Source: Agrobacterium tumefaciens
GTDB taxonomy: Bacteria > Pseudomonadota > Alphaproteobacteria > Rhizobiales > Rhizobiaceae
NCBI GenBank assembly: GCA_017744915.1
Contig: JAGIAH010000002.1
Location: 186,001-250,000 of the forward strand
Length of the DNA stretch: 64,000 nucleotides
Direction: 5' to 3'
Shown in pieces: positions 42,653-51,241 of the stretch. The notes beneath the pieces are model-generated. The model was not told the origin of the DNA. It saw only the letters and a program-made list of their open reading frames with translations, and did no database searches. Every line of letters starts with the position of its first letter. Within the stretch, counting starts at the first letter, position 1. The translations under genes and the position numbers were made by a program.

Positions 42653-43420
42653 ATGAAGATCGATCTGAATTCCGATATGGGCGAGGGTTTCGGTCCTTAC
42701 CGGTTGTGCGATGACGAGGCGATGATGAAGATCGTGTCATCCGCCAACATTGCCTGTGGTTTTCACGGCGGCGATCCTGACACGATGGTCCGCATGGTGC
42801 GTCTGGCGAAAGCCAATGGTGTCGGCATCGGCGCCCATCCGGGGTTGCCGGACCGCGCCGGTTTCGGACGACGGGAAATACCGTTCCAGCCCGACGAGCT
42901 GCGCCAGCAGATGCTCTACCAGCTCGGCGCACTGATGGCGATTGCCGGGGCCGAGGGCATGAAGGTCGGCCATTTCAGCTTTCATGCGGCTATGGGCAAT
43001 ATGGTCAATCGCGATCCCGCGCTGGCCGATCTGATGATGAACGCCATTGCTACCGTCGATCCGCGGCTCGTGGTGTTCGTTACGCCCGAAAGTGAAATCG
43101 AAAGGGCGGCGAAACGCGCCGGCCTCAAGACGCTGGCACTGTTTCTGGCGGATCGTGCCTATGATGCCGAAGGCAAGCTCGTGGCGCGGGAATTGCCCGG
43201 CGCATTGGTCAAGGACGAGGCGTCGGTGCGTGCGCGGGTTCGACGGTTCCTGACGGATGGTCAGGTCGAGGCCATCGATGGCACGATCATCGCCATGCCT
43301 GCACGCTCGATCCTCGTCCACAGCGATACGCCCGGTTCTCTGGAGCTTGCACGCATCATCCGCAGTGAAATCGAGGCTTCCGGCGCCACTCTTGCGCCTG
43401 CGGCCGAACTTGCGGCCTGA
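42653..43420 (+). CDS. pxpA: 5-oxoprolinase subunit PxpA (LamB/YcsF family)
   Basis: 255 residues from the ATG at 42653, preceded by AAGGAG. It begins KIDLNSDMGEGFGPY and has NIACGFHGGDP, GIGAHPGLPDRAGFGRR and a late VHSDTPGSLELAR, all conserved in LamB/YcsF proteins. The His and Asp residues in these motifs are the likely catalytic or metal-binding ones. It is the third subunit of the Pxp oxoprolinase, converting 5-oxoproline, a spontaneous cyclisation product of glutamate and glutamine, to glutamate. Confidence 0.93.
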   Translation: MKIDLNSDMGEGFGPYRLCDDEAMMKIVSSANIACGFHGGDPDTMVRMVRLAKANGVGIGAHPGLPDRAGFGRREIPFQPDELRQQMLYQLGALMAIAGAEGMKVGHFSFHAAMGNMVNRDPALADLMMNAIATVDPRLVVFVTPESEIERAAKRAGLKTLALFLADRAYDAEGKLVARELPGALVKDEASVRARVRRFLTDGQVEAIDGTIIAMPARSILVHSDTPGSLELARIIRSEIEASGATLAPAAELAA

Positions 43421-43465
43421 CCGGGTCGCTGTCTGTTGTTTCCATCTCATCGAAAGATTACCCAG

Positions 43466-44671
43466 ATGCCTTCCACCGCCGATCGCCTGAAAAATGTTTC
43501 CATCTCCGCTTCCGCCGCCATGACCCAGCGTGCCAGGGAACTGGCCGCGAAGGGGATCAAGGTCGTGAGCCTTTCCTCCGGCGAGCCGGATTTTCCAACC
43601 CCCGCCCATGCCATCGAAGCCGCGCATGCCGCGGCGCTGAACGGTGAAACGAAATATCCGCCGATGGATGGAACGGTGGCGATGAAGGCTGCTATCAGCC
43701 GGAAATTCAAGCGCGACAACAACCTGACCTATGATGCCAGCCAGATCGTCGTCTCCGCCGGCGGCAAGCAGGTGATCTTTAATGCCATGTTGGCCACCTG
43801 CAATCCGGGTGACGAGGTGGTCATCCCCGCGCCCTCATGGGTCAGCTATGCCGATATCGTCAAATTTGCCGGTGGCGTTCCGGTGCCTGTGCCCTGCTTC
43901 GAGCAGGCCGGTTTCAAGTTGCGTGCGGAAGATCTCGAGGCGGCGATCACGCCGCGTACCAAATGGCTTTTCCTGAATTTCCCCAGCAATCCGACCGGTG
44001 CGGCCTGCTCGCGGAAAGAGATGGCGGCGATTGCCGAGGTCATGCTGCGTCATCCCCATGTGTGGATATTGACCGACGATATTTACGAGCATCTCGTTTA
44101 TGACGGCTTCGAATTCGGCACGATCGCCGATGTGGAGCCGCGGCTTTACGACCGCGTGCTGACCATGAACGGTGTGTCCAAAGCCTATGCCATGACGGGC
44201 TGGCGCCTTGGTTATTGCGCCAGTGGCTCGAAGGAACTCATTGCCGCCATCAGCAATGTCAACGGCCAGAATGGCGGCGGCATCACCACCGTCACACAGG
44301 CCGCAGCCATTGCCGCACTGGATGGCCCCCAGGATCTGCTGGCGGAAAGAGCCGCCATCTATCGCGAACGGCGCGACTTCGTTCTTGGCCAGTTGGGTGA
44401 GATCGACGGCCTGCGTTGCCACAAGCCGGAGGGCGCCTTCTACATCTATCCGAATATTTCCGGCCTCATTGGCAAAACCACCAAGGGCGGACGCAAGATA
44501 GAAAGCGATGTCGATTTTGTCATGGCGCTGGTGGATGAGCATCACGTCGCCACCGTGCAGGGTGCCGCCTATGGCATGAGCCCCTATTTCCGCCTTTCCT
44601 ATGCCACCAGCACGGAGATGCTGCGCGAAGGATGCGCGCGTATCGCCCAGTTTTGTCAGGACATGCGCTGA
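43466..44671 (+). CDS. Class I PLP-dependent aminotransferase (aspartate aminotransferase-like)
   Basis: 401 residues from the ATG at 43466, 45 bases after pxpA. It has the Igamma-type aspartate aminotransferase pattern: LSSGEPDFPTP, YPPMDGT, NFPSNPTGA, DDIYEHLVYDG and the PLP lysine Lys239 in NGVSKAYAMTGWRLGY. It probably shares the carrier-carboxylase-pxp operon and ends at a strong bidirectional terminator. It could transaminate the glutamate or substituted glutamate released by the oxoprolinase; aspartate is the default family substrate. Confidence 0.88.
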   Translation: MPSTADRLKNVSISASAAMTQRARELAAKGIKVVSLSSGEPDFPTPAHAIEAAHAAALNGETKYPPMDGTVAMKAAISRKFKRDNNLTYDASQIVVSAGGKQVIFNAMLATCNPGDEVVIPAPSWVSYADIVKFAGGVPVPVPCFEQAGFKLRAEDLEAAITPRTKWLFLNFPSNPTGAACSRKEMAAIAEVMLRHPHVWILTDDIYEHLVYDGFEFGTIADVEPRLYDRVLTMNGVSKAYAMTGWRLGYCASGSKELIAAISNVNGQNGGGITTVTQAAAIAALDGPQDLLAERAAIYRERRDFVLGQLGEIDGLRCHKPEGAFYIYPNISGLIGKTTKGGRKIESDVDFVMALVDEHHVATVQGAAYGMSPYFRLSYATSTEMLREGCARIAQFCQDMR

Positions 44672-44681
44672 TTGATGCAAC

Positions 44682-44720
44682 ATATCTCCCGGTCCGGTGT
44701 GACGAGACCGGGAGATGTTT
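44682..44720. terminator. Bidirectional terminator between aminotransferase and LysR genes
   Basis: An 11-base perfect stem, ATCTCCCGGTC (44684-44694) with GACCGGGAGAT (44706-44716), lies between the convergent stop codons. Confidence 0.75.
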
Positions 44721-45624
44721 ACAGTTTCAGCTTCTCGGTCAGTTCCACAAGAATGTCCTTCACGGCAAAAGCCGGCTCGGACAGGGAGTTCTGATCGGAT
44801 GTGCAGAGGGACAATGTCTCTTCTATGCGCGGCGACAGAAGCCGGCAGACGAGTGGTTCGCTTGTTTCCGAGACGATACGGTCGGCTATCGCCTTTGGCA
44901 TGATGGTGGCGCCAAGGCCGCTTGCGACGGCACGGGCCAGTGTCCTGACGATCTCGACTTCCGCAACGACCTTGAGATTGATCCGGCTGCGCGTAAATGC
45001 GGTGTCCACCGCGCGGCGCACGAAATTGTAGCTCGGCGGCAGCAGCATCGGCAGCCCGTCCAGTGCACCGATGGGCACAGGTTTCATATCCGCTTCGATT
45101 GCGAAATCGCGGTGGGCGACAAGATAAAATTCTTCACTGAGGACAGGCTCGAAGCGCACGCCCTTGATCGGGCCGACGCCGTGAATCAACGCCATTTCCA
45201 GGCGGCCGTTCATGATCATCTGGCTGTAGGTCTGTCCGACACTTTCCGTCAGGTGGATCAAAATGCCCGGATGCCGTTTTCGCGTCTCCGCCAGAAGCTC
45301 GACGGAGAGCGTGGCGGCGCTGCTGAAAGGCACCAGCCCGACCGAAACACGCCCGGCAAGCGAATTGCCGGCCGCCGCCGCATCGACCTGCGCCTGTTCC
45401 ATCTGCCGCAGAATGATTTGCGCATGGCGGTAAACCGCATGTCCCGCATCCGTCATCGTCACGCCCTGCTGGCTGCGAATCAGCAGTTTCTGACCGAAAT
45501 GCTCTTCGAGCGCGGCCAGCTGCTGGCTCAGCGCCGGCTGGGCAAGGTGCAGAATATCGGCCGCACGCGTGATGCTGCCGCTATCCACGATGACGATGAA
45601 GGATTTGAGACGTCTGATATCCAT
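44719..45624 (-). CDS. LysR family transcriptional regulator
   Basis: 301 residues with the N-terminal HTH (MDIRRLKSFIVIVDSGSITRAADILHLAQPALSQQLAALEEHFGQKLLIRSQQGV) and the LysR effector domain (VSVGLVPFSSAAT... MALIHGVGP... LARAVASGLGATIMPKAIADRI). It resembles the NAC/CysB-like branch in its HTH. It is divergent from the SDR/ABC/RraA operon and convergent with the oxoprolinase operon, so it probably controls the first and perhaps both. An inverted repeat ATTACTCCAAAAGTAAT in the intergenic region is a likely binding site. Confidence 0.9.
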   Translation of the reverse strand: MDIRRLKSFIVIVDSGSITRAADILHLAQPALSQQLAALEEHFGQKLLIRSQQGVTMTDAGHAVYRHAQIILRQMEQAQVDAAAAGNSLAGRVSVGLVPFSSAATLSVELLAETRKRHPGILIHLTESVGQTYSQMIMNGRLEMALIHGVGPIKGVRFEPVLSEEFYLVAHRDFAIEADMKPVPIGALDGLPMLLPPSYNFVRRAVDTAFTRSRINLKVVAEVEIVRTLARAVASGLGATIMPKAIADRIVSETSEPLVCRLLSPRIEETLSLCTSDQNSLSEPAFAVKDILVELTEKLKL

Positions 45625-45864
45625 TGCGATGATGACGATTTCGGTTGTGCTGCGGCAAATCTACAAGGTCGCCCCCGTTTTGCAATGCGAACCGGGAACC
45701 GGAATTGTCCGCAAACCTCTGCGAAGCGGATTTCCTTAGGCTTTTTGCCCGGAAACCATGGCGCTTCGGGCTCCATAAAAGTTGCTTATTACTCCAAAAG
45801 TAATCGGTCTTAGGCAAGCAAATAAAGCTTCGCTAATCTCTCTGGCAACGAAAAGGGGATCAGA
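45625..45864. promoter_or_regulatory. Divergent LysR control region with LTTR box
   Basis: 240 bases between the LysR gene and the SDR/ABC operon. ATTACTCCAAAAGTAAT (45788-45804) is a 17-base palindrome ATTAC-N7-GTAAT of the T-N11-A type, 61 bases before the SDR start codon. Confidence 0.6.
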
Positions 45865-46644
45865 ATGCCATTTTCCGATTACAAGACCGCTTTGGTCACT
45901 GGCGCATCATCCGGTATCGGTGCCGCAGTCGTCGAGCGGCTGCGCCGCGAAAACATTGAAGTCCATGCCATCGCCCGCAGTGCCGATGCATTGAAGAAAC
46001 TCGCCGAGCGGACCGGCTGTATCGCGCATGTCATCGACGTGACGGATCGTGCTGCGATTGCCGATCTCGCAAGCCGGGTGCCGTTTGATATTCTGGTCAA
46101 CAATGCCGGCGTCGATCGCCCGAAGAAGTTTCTCGAGGCGGATGAAGCCGACATTGATCTTCTGGTCGACGTCAATCTACGCGCCGTCCTTCATATCTGC
46201 CGGCTGATCGTTCCGGGCATGGTTGAGCGCGATCGTGGCCACGTCATCAATATCTCATCCATCGCCGGGAATTATAATTTCGGCGGCAATTCCACCTATC
46301 ACGCCGTGAAGGCTGGCGTTGCCATGCTCTCGAACCAGCTGCGGATCGACGCATTCGGCAAGCGCGTGCGCGTGACGGAAATCTGCCCCGGCCGCGTGGC
46401 GACGGATATCTTCAACCACGTCCACGGCAATGATCCGAGCGTGCGCGAGCGCTTCATCGACGGTTTCGAATTGCCAAAGGCGGAAGACATTGCCGATGCG
46501 ATCGGTTTTGCCATTGCTGCGCCGGTCGCGGTCAATATCGGCCATATGGAAATTACCCCGACATTGCAGGTCATGGGCGGCCTTCAAACTGCCAAGCCCC
46601 AGGCGGCAGCCGAGAACGGCGAAAAGAAGGAGCAAAAGCCGTGA
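45865..46644 (+). CDS. Short-chain dehydrogenase/reductase (YdfG-like)
   Basis: 259 residues with SDR motifs: TGASSGIGAAV, NNAGVDRPK, catalytic Ser in NISSIAGNY and YHAVKAG (Tyr/Lys); the sequence ICPGRVATDIF follows. It resembles the serine/3-hydroxy acid dehydrogenase (YdfG) group. The ATG at 45865 has AGGGG six bases upstream. It is the first gene of an operon whose next gene starts with GTG inside its stop (GTGA). Likely oxidises a hydroxy acid brought in by the linked transporter. Confidence 0.88.
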   Translation: MPFSDYKTALVTGASSGIGAAVVERLRRENIEVHAIARSADALKKLAERTGCIAHVIDVTDRAAIADLASRVPFDILVNNAGVDRPKKFLEADEADIDLLVDVNLRAVLHICRLIVPGMVERDRGHVINISSIAGNYNFGGNSTYHAVKAGVAMLSNQLRIDAFGKRVRVTEICPGRVATDIFNHVHGNDPSVRERFIDGFELPKAEDIADAIGFAIAAPVAVNIGHMEITPTLQVMGGLQTAKPQAAAENGEKKEQKP

Positions 46645-47348
46645 GCGGCTTTGACCTTTCGGCTATCCTGAGCAATCAGGAATATATCGCGATGCTGGTG
46701 CACGGCATCGAGATGACCTTCATCATCTTCATAGGTTCGTGGTCGCTTGCCATGTCGCTTGCGCTCATCCTGCTCTGCATCCGCTTTTCGCCTTCCCGCT
46801 TCGGGGATCGGCTTGTCGCGGCCTATGTTTCCTATCACCGCAACGTGCCGACACTGGTGCAGTTGATGTTGTGGTACTTCGGTATATTCACCTTGCTGCC
46901 TTCCGGCCTGACAGGCTGGCTGACGGACCATAATGCTGAAGCGATCTTCGCCGTGGTGGGTCTCGGCCTGTGTCAGGCGGCTTATTTCAGCGAGGATCTG
47001 CGTTCCGGTCTGCGCTCGGTCAGTCCGGGGCAGATGGAAGCGGCAAAGGCGCTGGGGCACAGCTATCTCTCGGCTATGCGTTTCATCATCATGCCGCAGG
47101 GTGTGCGCAATGCGCTGCCTCCGCTCATCAATCACAGTGTCTCCCTGTTCAAGAACAGCAGTCTGGCGCTTGTCATCGGCGCGTCTGAATTGACCCATGC
47201 GGTCAAGGAAATCGAAAATCTGAGTTTCCAGACCTTCGAAATCTATCTCGTCGGCACGGTTCTCTATCTCTTCTTCTCGCTGTTGATCATGGGGGGCGGT
47301 GCCTATCTGTCCATGCGCCTTGATCCGGCCTGGAGGGCGCGCGCATGA
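46641..47348 (+). CDS. Polar amino acid ABC transporter permease (first)
   Basis: 235 residues, GTG start overlapping the SDR stop, with AAGGAG upstream. About five membrane segments and the HisM/GlnP pattern: HGIEMTFIIFIGSWSLAMSL, YHRNVPTLVQLMLWYF and the coupling loop [23 protein letters not shown]. It forms a heterodimeric channel with the next permease, which it overlaps by four bases. Confidence 0.92.
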   Translation: MSGFDLSAILSNQEYIAMLVHGIEMTFIIFIGSWSLAMSLALILLCIRFSPSRFGDRLVAAYVSYHRNVPTLVQLMLWYFGIFTLLPSGLTGWLTDHNAEAIFAVVGLGLCQAAYFSEDLRSGLRSVSPGQMEAAKALGHSYLSAMRFIIMPQGVRNALPPLINHSVSLFKNSSLALVIGASELTHAVKEIENLSFQTFEIYLVGTVLYLFFSLLIMGGGAYLSMRLDPAWRARA

Positions 47349-48103
47349 TCGGGGATATCGTTACCATCATTCACGATTACTGGCTGCTGCTGCTGATCGG
47401 CCAATATCCGAATGGCCCTCTCGGCGGGCTCGTGAATACGCTCATTCTCTCGGCGCTCGCCATCGCGCTCGCTTTTCCGGTGAGCATCCTCATGGCGCTG
47501 GCGCGTTTGTCGACATGGCGCGTCCTGCGCTGGCCGGTGACGGCACTGGTCTATGTCACGCGCGGCGTGCCGTTGCTGATGCTCATCCTGTGGACCTATT
47601 TCCTCATTCCGCTCTGGACCGGTGCCGACGTGCCCAGTTTCGCCATCATGCTGGCAACGCTTGTCGTCTATCAGGGCGCATTCCTGAGTGAAGTGGTAAG
47701 GGCCGGTATCGTCGCCCTCGGTGTCGGGCAGATGGATGCGGCAAAAGCGCTTGGCCACAGCTACGGCAGTGCGATGCGCTTCATCATCCTGCCGCAGGCG
47801 CTCTACAACATGATCCCGAGCATGATCTCGACCTTCGTGGCGACGATCAAGGACACGACGCTCGGTTATGTCATCAACGTGCCTGATCTCACCTTTGCAG
47901 CGAGCCAGGTGAACAACCAGCTTCTGACGCAGCCCTTCCAGGTATTTCTCATTCTTGCGGTGGTCTATTACGCCCTCTGCTGGAGCCTGACCTATCTCGC
48001 AAATGCCGTCGAACGCCGCATCGCCCGCCGCCGTGCCGGCGTGGCGGGCCGCCCGCATCAGCCGTCCTTGACGCAGGCCAAAATCTTAACGGAGCAGCCA
48101 TGA
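47345..48103 (+). CDS. Polar amino acid ABC transporter permease (second)
   Basis: 252 residues with about five membrane segments and the HisQ/GlnP family loop [30 protein letters not shown], parallel to the previous gene. It also has [16 protein letters not shown]. Overlaps both neighbours by four bases. Confidence 0.92.
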   Translation: MIGDIVTIIHDYWLLLLIGQYPNGPLGGLVNTLILSALAIALAFPVSILMALARLSTWRVLRWPVTALVYVTRGVPLLMLILWTYFLIPLWTGADVPSFAIMLATLVVYQGAFLSEVVRAGIVALGVGQMDAAKALGHSYGSAMRFIILPQALYNMIPSMISTFVATIKDTTLGYVINVPDLTFAASQVNNQLLTQPFQVFLILAVVYYALCWSLTYLANAVERRIARRRAGVAGRPHQPSLTQAKILTEQP

Positions 48104-48864
48104 CCACGACCGCATCATCGACGCCCCAGCAGACGATCCGCATATCGAATGTCTGCAAGAGTTATGGCGACTATCAGGTCCTCAAGAATATCGACGCCGA
48201 AGTGGCGCGCGGTGAGGTGGTCGTCATCTGCGGCCCTTCCGGCTCTGGCAAGTCGACCCTGATCCGTACCGTCAATCGCCTGGAGGAAATCAACAGCGGT
48301 TCGATCACGCTTGATGGGCAGGACATTCACGCCGCCACGCGCACCAGGGAGTTGAACCTTCTGCGCAGCCGCATCGGTTTCGTGTTCCAGAACTTCAATC
48401 TGTTTCCGCATCTTTCCGTTGTCGAAAACGTCACGATTTCGCCAATCCGCGTAAAGGGCGTCTCGCCGGATATCGCACGGCAAAAGGCACTCGCTCTGCT
48501 TGAGCGTGTCGGTCTCGCCGACAAGGCTGGCGCTTATCCCGGTCAATTGTCCGGCGGGCAACAGCAGCGTGTGGCGATTGCCCGTGCGCTTGCCATGGAG
48601 CCGCCCGTCATGCTGTTCGATGAACCCACAAGCGCGCTCGATCCGGAAATGGTCGGCGAAGTGCTGGCCGTGATGAAGGGCCTGGCGGCGGAAGGCATGA
48701 CCATGCTCTGCGTTACCCACGAAATGGGCTTCGCGCGTGAAGTTGCGGACCGCATCTGGTTCATCGACGCCGGAGAAATACTCGAAAGAGCGACACCGGA
48801 AGAATTCTTCAAAACACCCCGCCATCCGCGCGCGCAGCGGTTTCTCGCCGATCTGCGTCACTGA
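48100..48864 (+). CDS. Polar amino acid ABC transporter ATP-binding protein (GlnQ-like)
   Basis: 254 residues with a complete ABC domain: Walker [24 protein letters not shown], signature [15 protein letters not shown], Walker [21 protein letters not shown] and switch His in [12 protein letters not shown]. These are the exact patterns of GlnQ/HisP. It energises the two permeases encoded upstream. Confidence 0.93.
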   Translation: MTTTASSTPQQTIRISNVCKSYGDYQVLKNIDAEVARGEVVVICGPSGSGKSTLIRTVNRLEEINSGSITLDGQDIHAATRTRELNLLRSRIGFVFQNFNLFPHLSVVENVTISPIRVKGVSPDIARQKALALLERVGLADKAGAYPGQLSGGQQQRVAIARALAMEPPVMLFDEPTSALDPEMVGEVLAVMKGLAAEGMTMLCVTHEMGFAREVADRIWFIDAGEILERATPEEFFKTPRHPRAQRFLADLRH

Positions 48865-48895
48865 TAACAGCCAATAATATAAAAGGAGAACAGTA

Positions 48896-49732
48896 ATGAA
48901 CTGGAAATGCCTTACACTTACCGCCGCAGTTTTGGGAACGGCTGCCGCTTCGCCCGCCGCAGCGGATCAACTCGATACCATCACGGCGAACAAGACGCTG
49001 CGCTGCGCGACCTTCGCGGATGTCGTTCCCTTCGCCGCACCGGATCCGAAAACCCGCGAGATGGCCGGTTTTGATGTCGATCTCTGCAAGGCCATCGCGA
49101 AGGAACTTGGGGTCAAGGCGGAGATCAAGCCCGTATCTGTCGAGGCCCGCGTTCCCGAAGTGAAGCTCGGCCGCGTCGATATCACCGTTGCCAATCTAGC
49201 CTATACACAAAGCCGCGCCGAGCAGATCCAGTTCAGCGATCCCTATTATCTCGCCAAGGAAATGCTGATCGTTCCGGTTGACGATGCCGGCAAGAAAAAG
49301 GCCGATTATGAAGGCCAGCGTGTCGCTTCGACCAAGGGCTCGACCTCGGAAATGTCGATCAAGCTCAACAAGTCGGAGCCGTTGACCTTCCAGGATACGG
49401 CGTCTGCCTATCTCGCCGTTCAGCAGGGCAAGGCGCGCGGCATGGTGGCCAACACCATGACGACCACAAAATTCGTCAATGAATCCAAGACCAAGGGCAA
49501 GCCCATGCGGATGATCGAAGAGCCGATGCTCTATCAGCCGATCGGCATCGGCATGGCGAAGGACAACCCGGCCCTGACCGCCAAGATCAATGAAATTCTC
49601 CGCAAGCTCGATGCCGATGGCGAGATCAACACGATCTGGAACAAGTGGCTCGGCCCCGATACGGAATACAAGATGACCCGCACCGACAAGGTCGTCCCGC
49701 TTTCCGAGCTGAAGTTCGACCCGATCCCCTGA
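48896..49732 (+). CDS. Polar amino acid ABC transporter substrate-binding protein
   Basis: 278 residues with a signal peptide (LTLTAAVLGTAAASPAAA) and the SBP_bac_3 fold. The ligand-site blocks are AGFDVDLCKAIAKELG, ARVPEVKLGRVDITVANLAYT with the carboxylate-binding Arg region, and a late GIGMAKDNPALTAKINEIL. AGGAG precedes the ATG. The general fold binds polar or cyclic amino acids; given the pxp genes nearby, 5-oxoproline or a glutamate derivative is a reasonable guess. Confidence 0.92.
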   Translation: MNWKCLTLTAAVLGTAAASPAAADQLDTITANKTLRCATFADVVPFAAPDPKTREMAGFDVDLCKAIAKELGVKAEIKPVSVEARVPEVKLGRVDITVANLAYTQSRAEQIQFSDPYYLAKEMLIVPVDDAGKKKADYEGQRVASTKGSTSEMSIKLNKSEPLTFQDTASAYLAVQQGKARGMVANTMTTTKFVNESKTKGKPMRMIEEPMLYQPIGIGMAKDNPALTAKINEILRKLDADGEINTIWNKWLGPDTEYKMTRTDKVVPLSELKFDPIP

Positions 49733-49785
49733 TCTGCCGGCTCGGCCCGCAGCAGCGATTTCAATATTCACCTGAACTCAAATGC

Positions 49786-49810
49786 AAGCGGCGGGACGTT
49801 CCCGCCGCCA
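49786..49810 (+). repeat. Hairpin between binding-protein and RraA genes
   Basis: GCGGCGGGA (49788-49796) and TCCCGCCGC (49800-49808) form a nine-base perfect stem with a three-base loop and no T-run. It may stabilise the binding-protein mRNA or lower downstream expression. Confidence 0.6.
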
Positions 49811-49830
49811 GCCTTACCGTGGGAGGTTTT

Positions 49831-50505
49831 ATGATCCACATCAAAGATATAGCAGAACGGCCAAGCAAGGCGGACATCGAAGCGCTTTCGAAGTTTTCGC
49901 CCGCCACCATCCATGAGGCGCAGGGTCGAAGGGGCGCTTTGTCCTCCCGTCTCAAGCCAGTCGATTACCGGATGAAGCTGTGTGGTCCCGCTTTCACCGT
50001 CAGATGCGCGCCGCGTGACAACATCATGCTGCAGCTTGCGATCAACTACGCCAAGCCCGGCGATATCATTGTCGTTTCAGCCGGCGAATATGAGGAAGCG
50101 GGTTCGTTCGGTGATGTTCTGGCTAATGCCTGCCTCGCAAAAGGTATCGGCGGTTTGGTGACGGACACGGGCGTGCGCGATACGCTGCAATTGCGAGACC
50201 TCGGTTTCCCGGTGTTTTCCCTCAGCGTCTGCATCAAGGGAACCGTCAAGGAAACCATTGCGGCAGTCAATGACAGCATTATCGTTGGCGGCGAAATCAT
50301 CAATCCGGGCGATATTGTCGTTGGTGATGCCGATGGTCTGGTCGTGGTCCGTCGCGCGGAAGCGCAGGAAGCCGCACGGCTGTCGCAGGCCCGCGAAGAT
50401 GCCGAGGCTGGTTTCATAGAGGCCTATAAACAGGGCAAATCGGTAATCGAGGTCAGCAATCTGGAACCGGTGCTGAAGGCCAAGGGGCTGGTTGTCGACA
50501 TCTGA
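49831..50505 (+). CDS. RraA / HMG-aldolase family protein
   Basis: 224 residues from the ATG at 49831, which has GGGAGG just upstream; longer in-frame starts run back into the binding-protein gene. It has the RraA-like barrel: ATIHEAQGRRGAL, AFTVRCAPRDN, GGLVTDTGVRDTLQLRDLGFPVFS and NPGDIVVGDADGLVVV. The family includes 4-hydroxy-4-methyl-2-oxoglutarate and 4-carboxy-4-hydroxy-2-oxoadipate aldolases. The Arg-Asp pair is present but the acidic residue usually three positions on is Gln, so aldolase activity is uncertain. It ends the SDR/amino acid ABC operon. Confidence 0.83.
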   Translation: MIHIKDIAERPSKADIEALSKFSPATIHEAQGRRGALSSRLKPVDYRMKLCGPAFTVRCAPRDNIMLQLAINYAKPGDIIVVSAGEYEEAGSFGDVLANACLAKGIGGLVTDTGVRDTLQLRDLGFPVFSLSVCIKGTVKETIAAVNDSIIVGGEIINPGDIVVGDADGLVVVRRAEAQEAARLSQAREDAEAGFIEAYKQGKSVIEVSNLEPVLKAKGLVVDI

Positions 50506-50537
50506 ATATGAAGGGCGGGCTCGGCCGCATGGGCCTG

Positions 50538-50590
50538 AGCCCCGCCGGCGGCCGACTGGGCGCCGGTACGCGACATGCCGCCGGCGGGCT
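50538..50590. terminator. Inverted repeat between convergent RraA and TetR genes
   Basis: CCCGCCGGCGGC (50541-50552) and GCCGCCGGCGGG (50577-50588) are a 12-base perfect inverted repeat with a 24-base spacer in the short gap between convergent genes. No T-run is seen. Confidence 0.45.
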
Positions 50591-51241
50591 TCAGTCTTGG
50601 CGGTCAGCGGCGTCGTGCTTCACTGAACTGGAGCGGTTCCCGGGCCAGGCCGTTAGCGCGACGTCGATCAAGGCCTTCAATCTCACCGTACATGCACCAT
50701 CGCAGGCCTGCGCGGACATGCCCTGAATGATGGCGCCATAAAAACGTGCAAGCGTGTCCGTGTCGGTTTGTTCCGAAAGTTCGCCTTCGCTGACGGCGCG
50801 ATCGAACCGTGCCTTGAGAATCTGCATCGACGCCTCGCGCAACGCGGCCGTTGTGCGGGCAACGGAGGCGTTTTCTTCAGAATGCTGGAGAACTGCGGTC
50901 GAAACGATGCATCCGCGCGGCTTGTCGGGCTGCGTGTCTCCTTCAGCAATGTCATATAGATAGGCGGCGAGCGCCTCGTGGGCCGGTATCGGTGCCTGCA
51001 ATATTTCGGAGCGGCGCTGGCTTTGCTGCGCAATGCTGTGATCAAGCGCCAGGCGGAACAATTCCTCCTTCGAACCGAAGGTCGCATAAAGAGACGGCGG
51101 CGTGATCCCCATCGCATGGGTAAGATCCGCTATCGAGGTTCCCTCGTAGCCACGCTCCCAGAACAGCCGGGCTGCGATATCAAGCCCCGCATCCCTGTCG
51201 AGCCGGCGCGGCCTGCCGCGTTTTCGCATCGTTTCAGACAT
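50591..51241 (-). CDS. TetR family transcriptional regulator
   Basis: 216 residues. The N-terminal HTH (AARLFWERGYEGTSIADLTHAMGITPPSLYATFGSKEELF) is of the TetR type, and the C-terminal half with RGCIVSTAVLQHSEEN resembles the YxaF/AcrR-like C-terminal domain 'TetR_C_16'. It is divergent from an SDR gene, with two copies of TATCGATCrCTA in the intergenic region, so repression of the SDR and itself is the likely job. Confidence 0.9.
   Translation of the reverse strand: MSETMRKRGRPRRLDRDAGLDIAARLFWERGYEGTSIADLTHAMGITPPSLYATFGSKEELFRLALDHSIAQQSQRRSEILQAPIPAHEALAAYLYDIAEGDTQPDKPRGCIVSTAVLQHSEENASVARTTAALREASMQILKARFDRAVSEGELSEQTDTDTLARFYGAIIQGMSAQACDGACTVRLKALIDVALTAWPGNRSSSVKHDAADRQD

Noticed and set aside
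49645-49830. Longer start for the RraA-family gene
   Set aside because: It runs into the binding-protein coding sequence; the ATG at 49831 has a strong ribosome site.
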